The notes under the pieces: model-generated
The model's input: the letters and a program-made list of their open reading frames with translations, nothing else
Database searches by the model: none
Told to the model about the DNA's origin: nothing
Position numbers and translations under genes: made by a program
Part shown: positions 23,726-36,370 of the stretch, piece by piece
Layout: each line of letters starts with the position of its first letter
Position numbering within the stretch: position 1 is the stretch's first letter
From: Pinus tabuliformis
Taxonomy: Eukaryota; Streptophyta; Pinopsida; Pinales; Pinaceae
NCBI GenBank assembly: GCA_031772625.1
Contig: CM062810.1
Location: 455,953,731-456,017,730 of the forward strand
Reading direction: 5' to 3'
DNA: 64,000 nucleotides

Positions 23726-25171
23726 ATGGCAAATAGATATGCTCCCCTTGTCCTACCTACCCCACTTGGCACCATGCTAGCAAACTACCAGAGTAAAATG
23801 TCCAATTTGATGGCATAGGACATTACATTGTACAACACCATGTTAATAAGATGACAGACTACTTTGAACTTCATGAAATTGATATTGTGGATGTACAGAT
23901 GAAACTATTTGCTCATACTTTAGCTGGTGATGTTAGGAAATGGTTTAGATCACTGCCTGATAATAGTATTGATAGTTTAGAAGTATTTCAACAACAATTT
24001 TTGAATAGATGGGAAAAGAAAAAGAATCTTCTACAGATCCTTTCAGAATATGAAAATATTAGGAGAGGACCCAATGAGATTGTTCAAGATTACTCCACCA
24101 GATTTAACAATATATACAACGCAATTCCAGTTAATTTTAGACCCCCACCTGACTTAGATTTGATAAAGTTCCCTGATGGTTTTGACAGAGACATGGAATT
24201 CGAACTCAAGGAAAGAAATCCCCCAACCCTAGAAGATATGCAAAGTGTAGCAGTAAGTGTAGAGCCTAATTTATTAGCTAAAAGAGCTAGAGTTAGGAAT
24301 GAAAGAAGAGGCTCAGCTAAAGATCATCCTTCACCCTTTGGAATTAAGATAGATATCTTAGCAAAAGGCATGGAAAAGTTAATGGATAGAATAGAGAATA
24401 TAGAGAGGAAACCCTAGTGGGATAATCAATGGGCACCTCCGGTTAGAAACCTGAAGTTTAGGAAAAACCAAAACAAAAACACTGGAAAAAATGGACCTAA
24501 TCAGAATATCAGACCTCCTTTCCAAGAAAATTATGTAGAAACATCCCATTTTGAAGACCCAGAGCAAGACACACATATTAAACTAATGGGATTAGATGAT
24601 GAAGGTGTTGTTTTTTTTTATCCAAGATGATCAGGAATTGCATATGTTGTACCAATTGCAAATCCTATCTAGAGATTCATTTGATTATAAAGAAGTTTAT
24701 GAATATGCCATCTTTGAAGTACATAAGCAGTATAACCTAAGGAGTAAAAAGAATTTTGATATCCCTGACCAAACCAATAAAATAGTGCCAAATCAACCCA
24801 AGAAGATCAAAGAAGCCCCCATTTCTAAAATCCTCCACATTCTCCTCGGAAAAAACCATAATCCTTCTGGCCCTACCATTTTATATATAACCTGTAATCA
24901 ACCTTCTGATGATCAACTCTCTACCTCAATTCCCCCTAAAAAACCAATGGACACACCTCAAAATACTAGATTCAAAAATTCACAAAAAGAGGGCCCCAAT
25001 AAAGGAAAAGAAGACCATCCCACACAAAGCCCTACTGTCAAAATTCCAAACCCTCAAACAGATAAATCCCCTTTGCCTTTTAATCTAGGAGTAGAGGTAG
25101 CTAAGCTAAATATTTCAGTCCCTTTGACAAAGTTAATCAAGAACGAAACCTACAAAACACAAATAAACTAG
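23726..25171 (+). pseudogene. Gag of element B, copy 1
   Basis: Starts MANRYAPLVLPTPLG, has a one-base deletion after NYQSK relative to copy 2, and then reads for 188 codons with the Ty3/gypsy retrotransposon Gag domain (FELHEIDIVDVQMKLFAHTL, RKWFRSLPDNSIDSLE, ILSEYENIRRGPNE). A basic linker follows, with another frame change at about 24610, and then a Pro-rich region running toward the protease. The family is a widespread plant Tat-like gypsy lineage, judged by recognition. Stops at 24415 and 25169 confirm inactivity. Confidence 0.8.
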
Positions 25172-26760
25172 ACCCTGAATATTGTTGAAAATGAGGACTT
25201 TGTTAACCTATTTCATGACCAACCAGAACTTATATTTGCTCCATATGTCAATGGAAAACCACTAGAAGGAGGAATACCACCTTTCTACATTAGCCTTGGC
25301 ATCCATGAAAAAATTCTTCATAATGCAATCTTGGATTCTGAGGCCTCCCTGTTGCACAAAAAATTGTCACCTTGATATTCTGCAAGTTGTGTGAGTCCAT
25401 TACCACTCATACTTTCCTCCTTTGCAAGTCTTAAGCTTCAGATCCTCATATCAAGCCTTGAAAATAAGAGAAAGCCCTCAAAAGTCTCTAAAACTCTGGT
25501 TCCACACTTTCTCTTAGCATTACCTGCGGTCCCGCACCTAAAGGTCATGTCACCTATGCACTTGACCGCTCTGTCTTTGTGTTATGGGTGTAGACCCCTG
25601 TAAAAGTAAGAAAGGTGCAAGTATATTCTTAAAAACTCACTTTGAGTCATTTATAGAAGCTTCTGGAAGGAATTTTGAGGTTGCAAGTATTCTCCCTTAA
25701 GGTTCATGCATCCCATTCCTTAAGGAGCTAACCCCTTGATGTGAGGAGCTTATCACTTTGAAGGAGGACTTTATCCCTTCATAGGTGGACCTGTAACCTC
25801 CATCCTCTGCACTATAAAATGAAGCATTGGGCTGGTTACTCGAGAGGTTGAAAGCTAAATATTTTTGAGGTGAAATGTTGTTGGAACTTAGTCTTCCTAA
25901 TTTATCTTTTATGAGGAGAGATTACATACCTCTTTGATCTCATTTGGAAGAGTGTAAGGCTTGTCAAAGTAAAGGAGATTCTTGTTACGGACCCTCGGAA
26001 GAGTTTGTTCAACATCAGGGCTAAAAAGGTTGTAAGGTTCTTCTACTTCAGAGTTAATTCAAATAAGTTTGTTTTTCTCAATAAGCTGTGTTTTATGGTT
26101 TATTTTATGGATTCCTTGATCACCTAATGAACATGATTTATGATATTAGTTATGCAGGTGTTATTTGATGTTTTCTTGTTTGTGTTTGTAGGTTCTCAAA
26201 AGGAAACTCTTTTGGACGATTGAAGGATGGTTGCTACAAACTAGCGTTGGACTTAAGGTAGGGTCTAAACACCTCTCTAGTTTTTATTGATGAATAGCAA
26301 TATGTTTAGAGAAAGATAGATTTGCTTGTCTGATTGTTGCTAGATATCTTTTGATACTAGGGAAATTGACCTTGTCCGCAAGATCGATTTATCCAGCCAA
26401 CACTCCCATAACTTAATGACCAAATTAGTAATAGAAAAATTGAACCTAAACATTACAAGGCCTTTCAAGGACTTATTTTCATTTGACTCAAGTCAAGTAA
26501 AGTGTCTAGGGTTGATTAAAGACATTTGTGTCACCTTAGTTCAATAACTTGCCAAGATCATCTGTATGGATATTGTGGTTACTGACATCCCACCGAAGTA
26601 TGGCATGCTGTTATCCAGATCATGGGGAGCCAAACTTCAAGGATCTCTACAACTTGATATGTCATATGCAACAATTTCTGTTTTTGGACAACCCAAGAAA
26701 CTGTATCGAGAAACTTTAACGAAATACATGGTAAGTAGCTAGGATCAACCTCAAAATTTT
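25172..26760 (+). pseudogene. Aspartic protease of element B, copy 1, split by a solo LTR
   Basis: The left part reads up to LDSEAS at about 25349. The right part resumes at 26408 (HNL region) and continues through KLNLNITRPFKDLFSFDSSQVKC. The canonical DSGAS is DSEAS in both copies, so the glycine was lost before the duplication. The solo LTR lies immediately after this motif. Confidence 0.8.
25350..26402 (+). mobile_element. 1053-bp solo LTR in the protease of element B
   Basis: Begins TGTTGCACAAAAAATTG and ends CCAGCCAACA, flanked by a perfect 5-bp duplication CTCCC (25345-25349 and 26403-26407). Copy 2 has the uninterrupted sequence at about 60447-60460. The family is not represented elsewhere in the window. 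Confidence 0.92.
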
Positions 26761-26959
26761 CCTATCTACTCTGTACATTCAGACATTGATTCTTTTATCT
26801 TGTATAATACTGATCAAACACAAGAAACTCTTTTAGATAGTATTGATACAAAACCAAAAGAAATGCAGTTTCAAAACAAGAGGAAATTGTCCAAACTTTA
26901 GAAATTTCGACTAAAGAAGATAGTCAATATGAGGAAAATTTGTTGGAAACAGATAACGC

Positions 26960-27025
26960 TAATTATGAACATGAGATATTTTGGCATCTTGAGTTTGTTG
27001 GGTCAGTCAATAAGTTTGTAGTAGG
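26960..27025 (+). pseudogene. Extra RNase H of element B, first motif, copy 1
   Basis: Reads HLEFVGSVNKF, where relatives have FDGS at the first catalytic position; the Asp is Val here and in copy 2 (FVES). The domain is interrupted by D2 and resumes at 35952. Confidence 0.65.
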
Positions 27026-27030
27026 GGCAG

Positions 27031-28072
27031 TGTTATAGACATTTTTGGGCACTACAACCCCAAGCATGAAATGTCCATAAACCAAGGGCTCCTAAGTCCC
27101 TAAAAGTGTTGTTATAACCCCTAAAGGAACAAGGTCAGCTGATTACAGCTTCTCCCAGAAGTTCTCCATGAAAAACTGCTCATAATTGGTCAAAACATGA
27201 TCATTTCACCTGCTCCATAGGAAAAGTGCGTTGCATCTCACCTAAATACACAGTTTGGGTGCGTTGCATTTCAAAAATCCCTTCTATGGGGTGCGATGGG
27301 CGAGAAGTGACAAATGGCAGTGTCATTCCGAGAGGTGGAGAGGCAATGGAAGCTTCCAGAAACTTCCCCTATGACACTTGCCTCTCTGAATTCGACCAAG
27401 GATGAGTAGGAGATCATCAATCTCCAAGTGGAAGCAAGAAATATAAGAGGGAAGACACTAATCAAATCACAAGCTGACTCATCTCCCTTACAGATATCTA
27501 TATTTGAATCCCTCATCCCGTAGATCCGGAGGCTGGAATTTTTGCATATTGTAAGGAATTGTTGTTGGTTTCTTGAGATAAAACATCATATTGTTGGGTG
27601 ATCTAAGCTTTGTATGAGGTGAAGAGGGGCTTCCTTTCTGAGAGGATGATGCTGGGTTAGAACAACTGGTTGTAACTCCCCTTGGCTCTTTCTTGTTTAT
27701 CAATAAAAGCTATTCAAGTTTTCCTCCATACTCTTGTGTAATTTATGTTTGTTGCATTTGTATGGTCAATTTATATCTGATCCTAGATTGTTTTTTATTA
27801 TAGATCCATTTTCTTGTATAGTGCTATGCTACTGTGATCTTACAGGTACTTTGTGAAGCTGGGCGTGCAAGGGAACAAGCAGCGAAAGACTATCAAGAAA
27901 GAGAGGGATCGAACCAGGAGATTAGCGCAAGACAGAGGTTGGTCTTTTTTGTTCTTCTCTATCTATACTTCATAAAGGAAAAATGAAAGTAGCTTTACTT
28001 TGTTTGTTTCTAAGGCAGCTATCACACCTTAGTGGGATAAGCAGTTCTGAGTAGACACTTTTCCCTGTAACA
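27031..28072 (+). repeat. 5' LTR of D2
   Basis: TGTTATAGAC to CCCTGTAACA. An AATAAA lies near 27701 and a TATCTATAT stretch near 27486. Confidence 0.93.
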
Positions 28073-28075
28073 AAA

Positions 28076-28093
28076 TGGCGACTCCACTGGGGA
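28076..28093 (+). promoter_or_regulatory. Primer-binding site of D2
   Basis: TGGCGACTCCACTGGGGA, three bases after the 5' LTR, as in Tat/Ogre-type elements. Confidence 0.8.
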
Positions 28094-29816
28094 AAAATTA
28101 GTTTGTTTGTTTATCTTCCTTGTTGTCTATTTCATAAACTTACAGACGGAGTCTGAAGTCGTGCCAGGTAGCTTTCGAACTGCATTTGCTATGCAAATGC
28201 AAAGTAGATAAATGCCACTTCAGTCAATATTCAGGATTTGTTTATGATTTAAACAACTAATTCACAAACTCTTTGATTACCCCTTGTGGTAGCTCTTAGA
28301 TCCTCCTTAGATCTACCCTTGATTGTTGCATTACTGATTACCATTTGCTCAGCCAAAACCCATGAACTAAACTGCAAACTGTGACCCGGAACCCAAGAAA
28401 AGTGTCGTCTCTGGCCCAGCGTAGGTACTATTCTGAGAATCTGAAATTCAGTGCACTTCCTGAGTGTAGTAGGTGCGCTGCATTTCAAATTCCCTGTGTT
28501 ACAGGTGCGCTGATCAGACTAGGCATTGTGCAGTTTTGGTTTCTGTGATTCATTCTTTCTAGTTCTATTCATGAATTTTGCTGCCTGTGATTAGTATATC
28601 TCTGTTTGAAACCCCTTTTCCTTGTTGTTATTACACCTCCTTTGTACAAAAGAACTGTAAATGTTTTTGTGTGTTTGTTGAGTCATTTTCAGTTATCCTT
28701 TGCAAAAAGTAACATAATCGCACTGTCGTCCTTTGATTTGAAAGTGTCGCAAGTGTTGTTTTCAATCATAGGAAAGAGTTTGATTGCTGTAGGTAGTTGA
28801 TTATCCTGTTACTATTGTTTTTGGTCTGAATTTGTAATTTTTCTAGTGTCGAAAACAAGTATTCATTTCCAAATCATAAGTTGTTGTGATTGTCTCCATT
28901 TTTTATTTCGAAAAGAAACTTGTTGATAACTGTCGCTTGAAAAGTAATTCCGATTTGTGCATCAACTTTCTTTTTATCATTTACTTACTAAGAAAGTCAA
29001 AAACAAATACATGCATGTGCATTTGCATTTAGACAATTTGATTGGTTTGATTTAGGAAAGTGCATTTAGAGTGTGCTCTTTGCTCTTTGTGAAAGAATTT
29101 TGTCTTTCTTTCCTTAGTAGCTAGGATTTTCATTGCACAAAGAAGATAAAAAGATTATTTATCATCTTAGATTGCATTTTAGGAATTATACTACATCTCG
29201 CAGTGAACCTGAAAGGAAAACTTCATAAAAAATATCAAATATAAAATAAGTTCAATGAATCTAACAACACTTTGGAACCTAACGCACAACATTTAGAAGT
29301 CTAGGCTAGAGACGTATTCCGACATCGTAAAGCCTAGTAATTGTTGTTCCCAATGATGGTTGGGTGATTCCTCCACTTTGAGACGATAAGTGCCAGTACG
29401 GACTTGTGCTCCCACGTACCGTCGAGTATATTTTGGGAGACCACAGTAGGCTTAATCCTTTATCCATAGGAAGCAGTGTTTGCCACCCTATCGATCATAA
29501 TGCATTGAACACAGCATTCGGGAAGATTGACTGTCGTACCATAAAAGGTATTCCGCAGTTTTGTGATTGGTTTGGTAATCCCTCTACCTAGATTTCCAGA
29601 GCAGTCCCTTTCATTCCTTTTCAGACACTTTAACAGAAAAGTTCCATCTTAGCACTTTTCACTTCAGGCTCATTAAAAATCGAAGGCGACGAGAGTCATC
29701 TTTTGTTTTCTCTCGACTCTTAAAAATTCAAAAAAAAAGTTGTGTCAAAGCATCTAAAATTTATTTTAAACGGAATAATCATCACCTTTTCCTACGTTGA
29801 TCTTCGATTGAAGAAA
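28094..29816 (+). other. Long leader of D2
   Basis: About 1.7 kb between primer site and gag start with no conserved frame. Long leaders are usual in Tat/Ogre elements. I see no second ORF here. Confidence 0.6.
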
Positions 29817-32519
29817 ATGGAGTCCACCAACCAAGGAGTTCCCCTTGGAGGAAATCCTAGTGCCTTCTCCTCTTAGGGAGATGTCGGTGCACCCCATATG
29901 GCCACATTGTCGCTTCCAGGACTGAAAATTGACTTGCCCATATGGCTCTTCTCAACCTCTGTCATTCAGAACACCGTAAGTCCTGAACAGTCGAGTTAAC
30001 AACTAGACGAATCCAAAGTTACCCACCAACCTTCTACTTCCTCCAATTCTTCCTCTCCCCCTTCTTCTTCACTTGATGGGGTTGGTAAAGCCAAAAATCA
30101 AGTACCTGAGAAGAAGAAGGAAAAGAAGAAGAAAGAGAAGAAGAAGAAGGAGCCAAAAGCGAAAGGGGGCAACCGAGCATCGTCTAGCGAAAATCCACAC
30201 ACTACACCGACCAGGCCTAAATCGCCATGTGTCATTTGCAAAGGAGACCACTATCATAGAGATTGTCCTTGCATCCCTTGGATCTTAAGGGACTGGTCTC
30301 CTCATTTGCACAACCTAGTGTCGTCAACCTCTGATGATCATGTTGAAAACACACCGTCGACTAGTGAAAGTGAAGCCCGAGGACAAAAAGGAAAATATAG
30401 ATTTCCTTGTAAATTGTGCGAAGGTGACTATGCCGTCCACCGTTGTCCCTTCTTAGATGAGGCAAAAATAGTTTTGGACGATCGTCCGGTCTCACCGTTA
30501 CGACTTCCTCCTGGATATAAAAAACTCTTGACGAGTCCGTCACTAGTTGAAAAACTGGCTAACCCGCCCAGATGGTCAACTGAAGCATCTATCATTGAAG
30601 ACAAACCATCTGAACCCATACCAGATGAAATTCAAAAGGTCGAGGCAGTTGTTGACCTGGTCTTGCCTTCAGAGGTTCCATCTTCAGATGATACAGTCAC
30701 CGAAGAGAACAAGGATGACACCGTCCAAATTCTTTTCATAAGCACAGACTCCGATGAACATGGGGGAAATTTACCCATTCCTTTACCGCAGGAAGGAAAT
30801 TCGTCAGAGTCATACCCGGCCGTCTATTCGGTCCCACGTCCAAGCAACCTAGTTGTCTCCTTTGATTGGAAGCAACTAGGCAAACCCCGTTTACCGGCTA
30901 GTGTACCATTCCACATCATTGTTCAAATATATAGGATGGTTATGGCCAGTACCACCATAGATGAAGGGGCTTCTGTGAGTATCCTTTCCTTGACTGCTTG
31001 GAAAGCGCTTGGTTCACCATCACTTTTGCCTGAGATGAGAAATCTAACAGGCTTTGACAAAGGAGCCAGTCGACCGTTAGGGATCCTTCCCAATGCGCCT
31101 ATAACATTGAGAGGGAAAACCATTCAATGGAGCGTAATGGTAGTTCAAGGACCCCTGGATTATAATCTACTCCTTGGACGAGACTATATTTATTGCATGG
31201 GAGTGATTGTCTCCTCACTCTTTAGAGTAATGTGCTTTCCGCACGAAGGAAGAGTGTGTTGTTGGGAAAAGTATCCAATATGGAATGACCCTATCCCACT
31301 CTAAGGGTGATAGTTCCTTAGCAACAATCAAAGCAAAGCTATCTGAGATTACTTCTTTATGAGATGTAAAAGAGGGGAGAAAGAGATCCACTAATCGATG
31401 TCTTTCGCTAATGGTTGATCCAATCTTCTCTCCTTTCTGCTTGCCCCCAGCTCCTTGCTCTTTCACTGGCCCAGCTACACCAAGATCCTGCAAAATGACA
31501 AGAGATGGAAACTATAAGAAGCATACATTCATAATTGATTCAAGGATTAGAATAAATCAAATACACAAGCATAAAAATAAACCATTGAGACACATGCATA
31601 TAGAAGAACCTCAAATGCTTTATTAATGGAAGAAGTAAAGTTCAGGAAGTGATACAACCATAAGAGGCCCAATCCAGCATCACCTTCCCAGCAGAAAGAA
31701 ATCTCCTCTTCACCTCCTTCAAAGCAAATCACCCAATAGTTCTAAACTCAAACCAACAGCAATTCTTTACATTCACAAGATTCCAGCCCCTGGATCTCAT
31801 GGGAGAGAGATCCATATATAGGAGTTTGGAGAGAGGATGAGTCAGCCTGAGATGTGACTAGTGTCCTCTCCCACTCCAGTTCTTCTTCAGTTCTTGAGTC
31901 CACTTGGAGGTTCTTGCTTCCACTTGGAGATCTAGAACCTCTTACTCATCACCAGTCGAATTCCTTGATCCAAGTGTCATTTTGGAAGCTTCCTAGGCAT
32001 TGACACCTTGAGGAATGACCTGGCCACATGTCCAAACTCGCCCAGGGTAGGTAGCCTTCTTTGCAGTTGACATTCAACATAGGTAGACAGTGGAGCACTT
32101 GACATTCAGCGCAGATGCTTAGTGGAGCAGTTGACATGATCCAGAATTGCCTTGTTTTTGAGTAATTTTCAGTGGAGAACTTGTTTGGATTGCTGTGGTT
32201 TGCTGACCTTGTTCCCCTAGGGGTAGGAACAACATGTTTAGGGACTTTGGATCCCTTAGATTATGGACATTTCATGCTTCATGATGTAAGGCACAAAAAT
32301 GTCTATAACAGAGTGGTCAAGCTCGTGGACTAGCTTTCATTTCCCAGATCACACAGAGCAAATAGTCATATACCATCCCGAATGGTCTTTTCACACAAGA
32401 AATGTCTCATCAATCTCCAGTTCGTCCGCCTGATGAGCGCGAGTGATTCGGGGGACATGACTGAAACCCAGGGGGCATGCACCCTGGTCCACTTCGGCAG
32501 GAAAACTTCAGGTATAGGG
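29817..32519 (+). pseudogene. Gag-protease ORF of D2 (interrupted by a solo LTR)
   Basis: The frame opens at MESTNQGVPLGG, has stops in the first 70 codons, then reads through a Lys-rich stretch (KKKEKKKKEKKKK), a knuckle CVICKGDHYHRDC (CX2CX3HX4C) and a second, CKLCEGDYAVHRC, whose His is Tyr. A variable linker follows with the landmark SPLRLPPGYKKL. The aspartic protease domain has IDEGASVSIL and the flap-distal LLLGRD. D-E-G at the active site is, from memory, also seen in plant relatives. After removing the LTR at 31257-32310 the frame continues GRVVKLVD(stop)LSF for about 65 more codons to a stop near 32519. The ORF was about 550 codons and ends after the protease. Confidence 0.82.
31257..32310 (-). 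mobile_element. Inverted D-family solo LTR nested in D2 (1054 bp)
   Basis: On the minus strand it runs TGTTATAGAC to CCCAACAACA, flanked by a perfect 5-bp duplication GAGTG (31252-31256 and 32311-32315). It is closer to the D1 LTR (shared GTGCCTTACATCAT) than to the LTRs of its host D2, so it came from another subfamily member. Its removal restores the protease frame. Confidence 0.93.
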
Positions 32520-34905
32520 TAGGTTTCCGCGAGAGAATATGACTAGTCTGTACTCCCGGTTGTGATTGGAAGAGGGGGTTATTCTGGAATAAGATTCTCT
32601 TGTCGAAGTTATGTGGGTTGGTAGGCATTTCCACTCACCTTTGTTTATTTCGATAAACATCGCTGAAGAAGTGTTTTTTTTACGCCGTAAATAGAACAAT
32701 CTTTGGTAACCTGTAAGAGGTAGACCTCTCTCGGTAAAACAGATGTTTTAATGAAAGGAAGAAGGGGTAACCTTGAAATTCTGTTTTATACCTGGGGGCA
32801 TGCAAACCTTTTGGTGTGCAAGCGAAGAGTGACTATTTATTTTTTTAAATTTGTAGGTCCTCTAACCCTTTAAACTCGTAGGATTGGTCATTTCCTAACT
32901 TGCATAAAGGAAGGATGTGGGGCAAAAATCTAAAAATTGTCGTTTTTATATATGAGACATTATTATTATACGACTGGATTAATCGAGCAGTTTTAGGACA
33001 TAGTTCAAGCTCGTTAAAAAATAAACATAAGTCATGAGAAAATGTTTCCCCCGGGTGTTTAAGCTCAATAAAAAAAAATGAACCGATTTCCCGGTAAATA
33101 ACCATCGTGAATGTAGTATTTCAGACTTTAAAAGCCTTGGTCGTGCTCTCATCATCACCTCCACTCTGTATTGGCCGATAATTCACCTCCATTTGATTGT
33201 TTACCCCTTTTTGAGGAATAGCTGCGAAGAGTGATCTCACTAGCCATCCTTGTAACACTGTCGTGATTGGAAAATTCCAAACCTTACCTAGAATCAGCTG
33301 CTACCCATTTTATCACTCGTTCCTCAAAAGACGAGTCTCCTTTAAGCTCTTTTCAATTGATTCGTAAAATATGAAAAGATTGTCGAGCCATTGGCCTCTC
33401 CATCTCGTTCAAGGGACCAGAAGTGCTATCCCTCCTCTAAATTTTAATCTTTTTGGACCTGAGGGATTATTACACAAAAAGTTCAAGCGCTTGTTTTTTT
33501 CAGCTTGCTAAAAGGATCGAAAATTCATCCCTTCTGTATTGTTTTATACTTTTTTGGACTTAAGGGATTAGATGACGAAAAAGGAATTTTGGAGTTTCCT
33601 TTACATTCCTTTTCAGACTCTCTAAAATTGAAAAGGACCGAGTTATCTTTGTCGTTAAACTCGTTAAAGTTTTAACAGCGACAAACTTGTCTATAGACGA
33701 GAACGAGTTTCATTATCGCTAGGCTCATTAAAACATAGCGATGGGCTTTCCCGAAGGGAAAATTATAGAACAAGCATATGTTATCCTCCTCAAGCTTGAA
33801 AAAAATAAAGAGGTACTAGTCAACAATGACTGGGGAAAAATTGGGAAGAAAACTTGAAGAAACTTTGTTGGTAGCAAGTCGCTCTTGAACATGACACTTT
33901 CACTCCGCATCCAAGTTGGGTTGGGTTGTTGCATTCCTCGGTCACATCACCATGGTCCCATCAGACCATCCACATTTGGGGTTAATGCTACCAATCCATC
34001 ATGTCAGTGTCGCCGATATGTTCAAGAGAAGTCATTCAGAGAATTCACCTGTGTCTCACCCGCTACAATACATTTACACTCCATTCATTCATGACCGCCA
34101 CCATGAACCTTATATCACCATGTCGTTTTCACCTCCATTAAAATCATTTGCTCCGTTCCGTGTCATTGATGTGGGATTCATTAAGGCCCTCCTATGATGG
34201 ATCGCTTCTTGTCGACATCAGCTCATTATCCAAGAAGTTGATCTAGGAACACCCCATTCAGTACTTTGAAGCTTACATGCCTCAATGGCAAGTTTCTCTC
34301 TTTTGGCGATAGGTTTACATCAATGACCTTCGACCGAAAGATTTTGCATGGTGTTTGACGCCAAGTCCTTTATTCACACCACGTAAATTGTACTGTAGTA
34401 CCTTGAGGGTCATTATCATTATCGATGATTCCTCTCGCATTTTTTAACAGCTTGCATCATTGGCTGGTAATCAAGCGATGTCTTTCCATGTTCGACTCCA
34501 AAACATCTCTCACATGGATAGACTTGTACCTCGAGTGAATATCGAATGAGATTGAAGACCCCGAATCTAGTTTCATCCATCTAGGCTGCGATATATATTC
34601 AGGGAAATAAAGACATAAAATGTACATCATTGCTGCACAAATAATCATCCAATCAAAGAGATGATGGCTCTACCAGAATCATCAGTCTACACTCAGATGA
34701 TTGTTTGTCCTATGTACATGAAAATGAATTTATAAAGATGAGCAAGGGAATGCCCGCCTCAGCTAGATCATGAAAATATTATGAAGATAATGTATTGTAT
34801 TGTATCTTATAGGTCTCCTCCCATCTTGAAAGAACTTCAGATCCTCATAATAAAGCATTTCACCCGACATCAAAAGATTAACGACGTCATGCTTTAGGGG
34901 GCAAC
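32520..34905 (+). other. Non-coding 3' part of D2 ending in the polypurine tract
   Basis: About 2.4 kb with no conserved polymerase motif in any frame. The last 240 bp match window bases 1-239, so this tail is a family feature and not random flank. The purine tract GGGGG sits at 34897-34901, just before the 3' LTR. An open stretch at 33916-34197 has no recognisable domain. Confidence 0.65.
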
Positions 34906-35946
34906 TGTTATAGACATTTTTTGGCACTAAAACCCCAAGCATGAAATGTCCATAAACCAAGGGCTCCTAAGTCCCTAAAAGTGTTGTTCTAAACCCTAAA
35001 AGAACAAGGTCAGCTGATTACAGCTTCTCCCAGAAGTTTTCCATGAAAAACTGCTTAGAATTGGTCAAAACAGGATCATTTCAGCTGCTCCATAGAAAAA
35101 GTGCGTTGCATCTCACCTAAATACACTGTGTGGGTGTGTTGCATTTCAAAAAACCCTTCTATGGGGTGCGATGGGCGAGAAGTGACAAATAGAAGTGTCA
35201 TTCCACGAGGTGGAGAGGCAATGGAAGCTTCCAGAAACTTCTCCTGTGACACTTGCCTCTCTGAATTCGACCAAGGATGAGTAAGAGATCATCCATCTCC
35301 AATTGGAAGCAAGAACTATCAGAGGGAAGACACTAATCAAATCACAATCTGACTCATCTCCCTTACAGATATCTATATATGGATCCCTCATCCCAGAGAT
35401 CCGGAGGCTAGAATTTTGCATATTGTAAGGAATTGTTGTTAGTTTCTTGAGATAAAACATCAGATTGTTGGGTGATCTAAGCTTTGTATGAGGTGAAGAG
35501 GGGATTCCTTGCTGAGAGGATGATGATGGGTCAGAACAACTAGTTGTAACTCCCCTTAGCTCTTTTTTGTTTATCAATAAAAGCTATTCAAGTTTCCCTC
35601 CATACTCTTGTGTAATTTATGTTTGCTGCATTTGTATGGTCAATTTACATCTGATCCTAGATTGCTTATGACTATAGATCTATGTTCTTGTATAGTGCTA
35701 TGCTATTATGATCTTACAGGTACTTTGTGAAGCTCGGCGTGCAAGGGAACAAGCAGCAAAAGACTATCAAGAAAGAGAGGAATCGAACCAGGAGATTAGC
35801 GCAAGACAGAGGTTAGTCTTCTTTGTTCTTCTCTATCTATACTTCATAAAGGAAAAACAAAAGTATCTTTACTTTGTTTGTTTCTAAGGCTGCTATCACA
35901 CCTTAGTGGGATAAGCAGTTCCGAGTAGACACTTTTCCCTGTAACA
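34906..35946 (+). repeat. 3' LTR of D2
   Basis: Same ends as the 5' LTR; followed by the GGCAG duplication and then by the RNase H reading of element B (GVWIYNL). Confidence 0.93.
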
Positions 35947-35951
35947 GGCAG

Positions 35952-36370
35952 GAGTTTGGATATACAATCTATAGAATGATCACTTAGAAGGCCATGCATA
36001 CAGACTAAATTTTGAATGTACTAACAATATGGCCAAGTATGAAGCACTAATTTTAGGTCTTAAATTAGTTAGGAAGCTAGGAGCTATAACAGTTTCTATC
36101 ATGGGAGACTCTCAACTAGTTATAAAACAAATTAATGTTGTATATATGACATAATACCCTAGATTAAGTTGTTATATAGGAACCATTGTAGAAATACCAA
36201 ACACTTTCTTAGAAACCAAGGTTGTTGTAATTCCTAGAAAACATAATATGCAGGCTCATAGTTTACCAATGTTTGCTAGTACCTGTAATTTACCCTTTCA
36301 GCCTAACTATCAGTACACGATTGAATTTAGGCAAAGACTTGCAATTCCTGATAATTTGAAGAACTAGCAA
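35952..36370 (+). pseudogene. Extra RNase H of element B, remainder, copy 1
   Basis: Reads GVWIYNL, then YRLNFECTNNMAKYEALILGL, SIMGDSQLVIKQIN and IPRKHNMQAHSLPMFAS. The catalytic Glu region AEYEAL is AKYEAL here and the GDS Asp is kept. It lies upstream of the RT, in addition to the RNase H that follows the RT, giving this element two RNase H domains. Confidence 0.75.

Larger units (their letters stand above)
27031..35946 (+). mobile_element. Full-length non-autonomous LTR retrotransposon D2 (8.9 kb)
   Basis: Two LTRs (1042 and 1041 bp), primer-binding site, gag-protease ORF and polypurine tract, flanked by a perfect 5-bp duplication GGCAG (27026-27030 and 35947-35951). Copy 2 has the unoccupied site near 61074. 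No RT, RNase H or integrase can be found in any frame of the internal region, and the part after the ORF shows no trace of them. The Tat-like primer site and protease place it in the Athila/Tat group. A solo LTR of the same family is nested inside at 31257-32310. The first 310 bp or so of the two LTRs differ at about 20 positions by hand count, so the insertion is old. Confidence 0.92.

Noticed and set aside
30073..30288. Arg/Lys-rich open frame that looks like a basic nuclear protein
   Set aside because: It is a shifted frame over the GAAGAAG run that encodes the Lys-rich segment of D2 Gag; the Gag frame has the zinc knuckle directly after it.
33885..34197. His/Pro-rich frames in the 3' part of D2, considered as an integrase remnant
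   Set aside because: No HHCC zinc finger and no DDE spacing could be seen in any frame.
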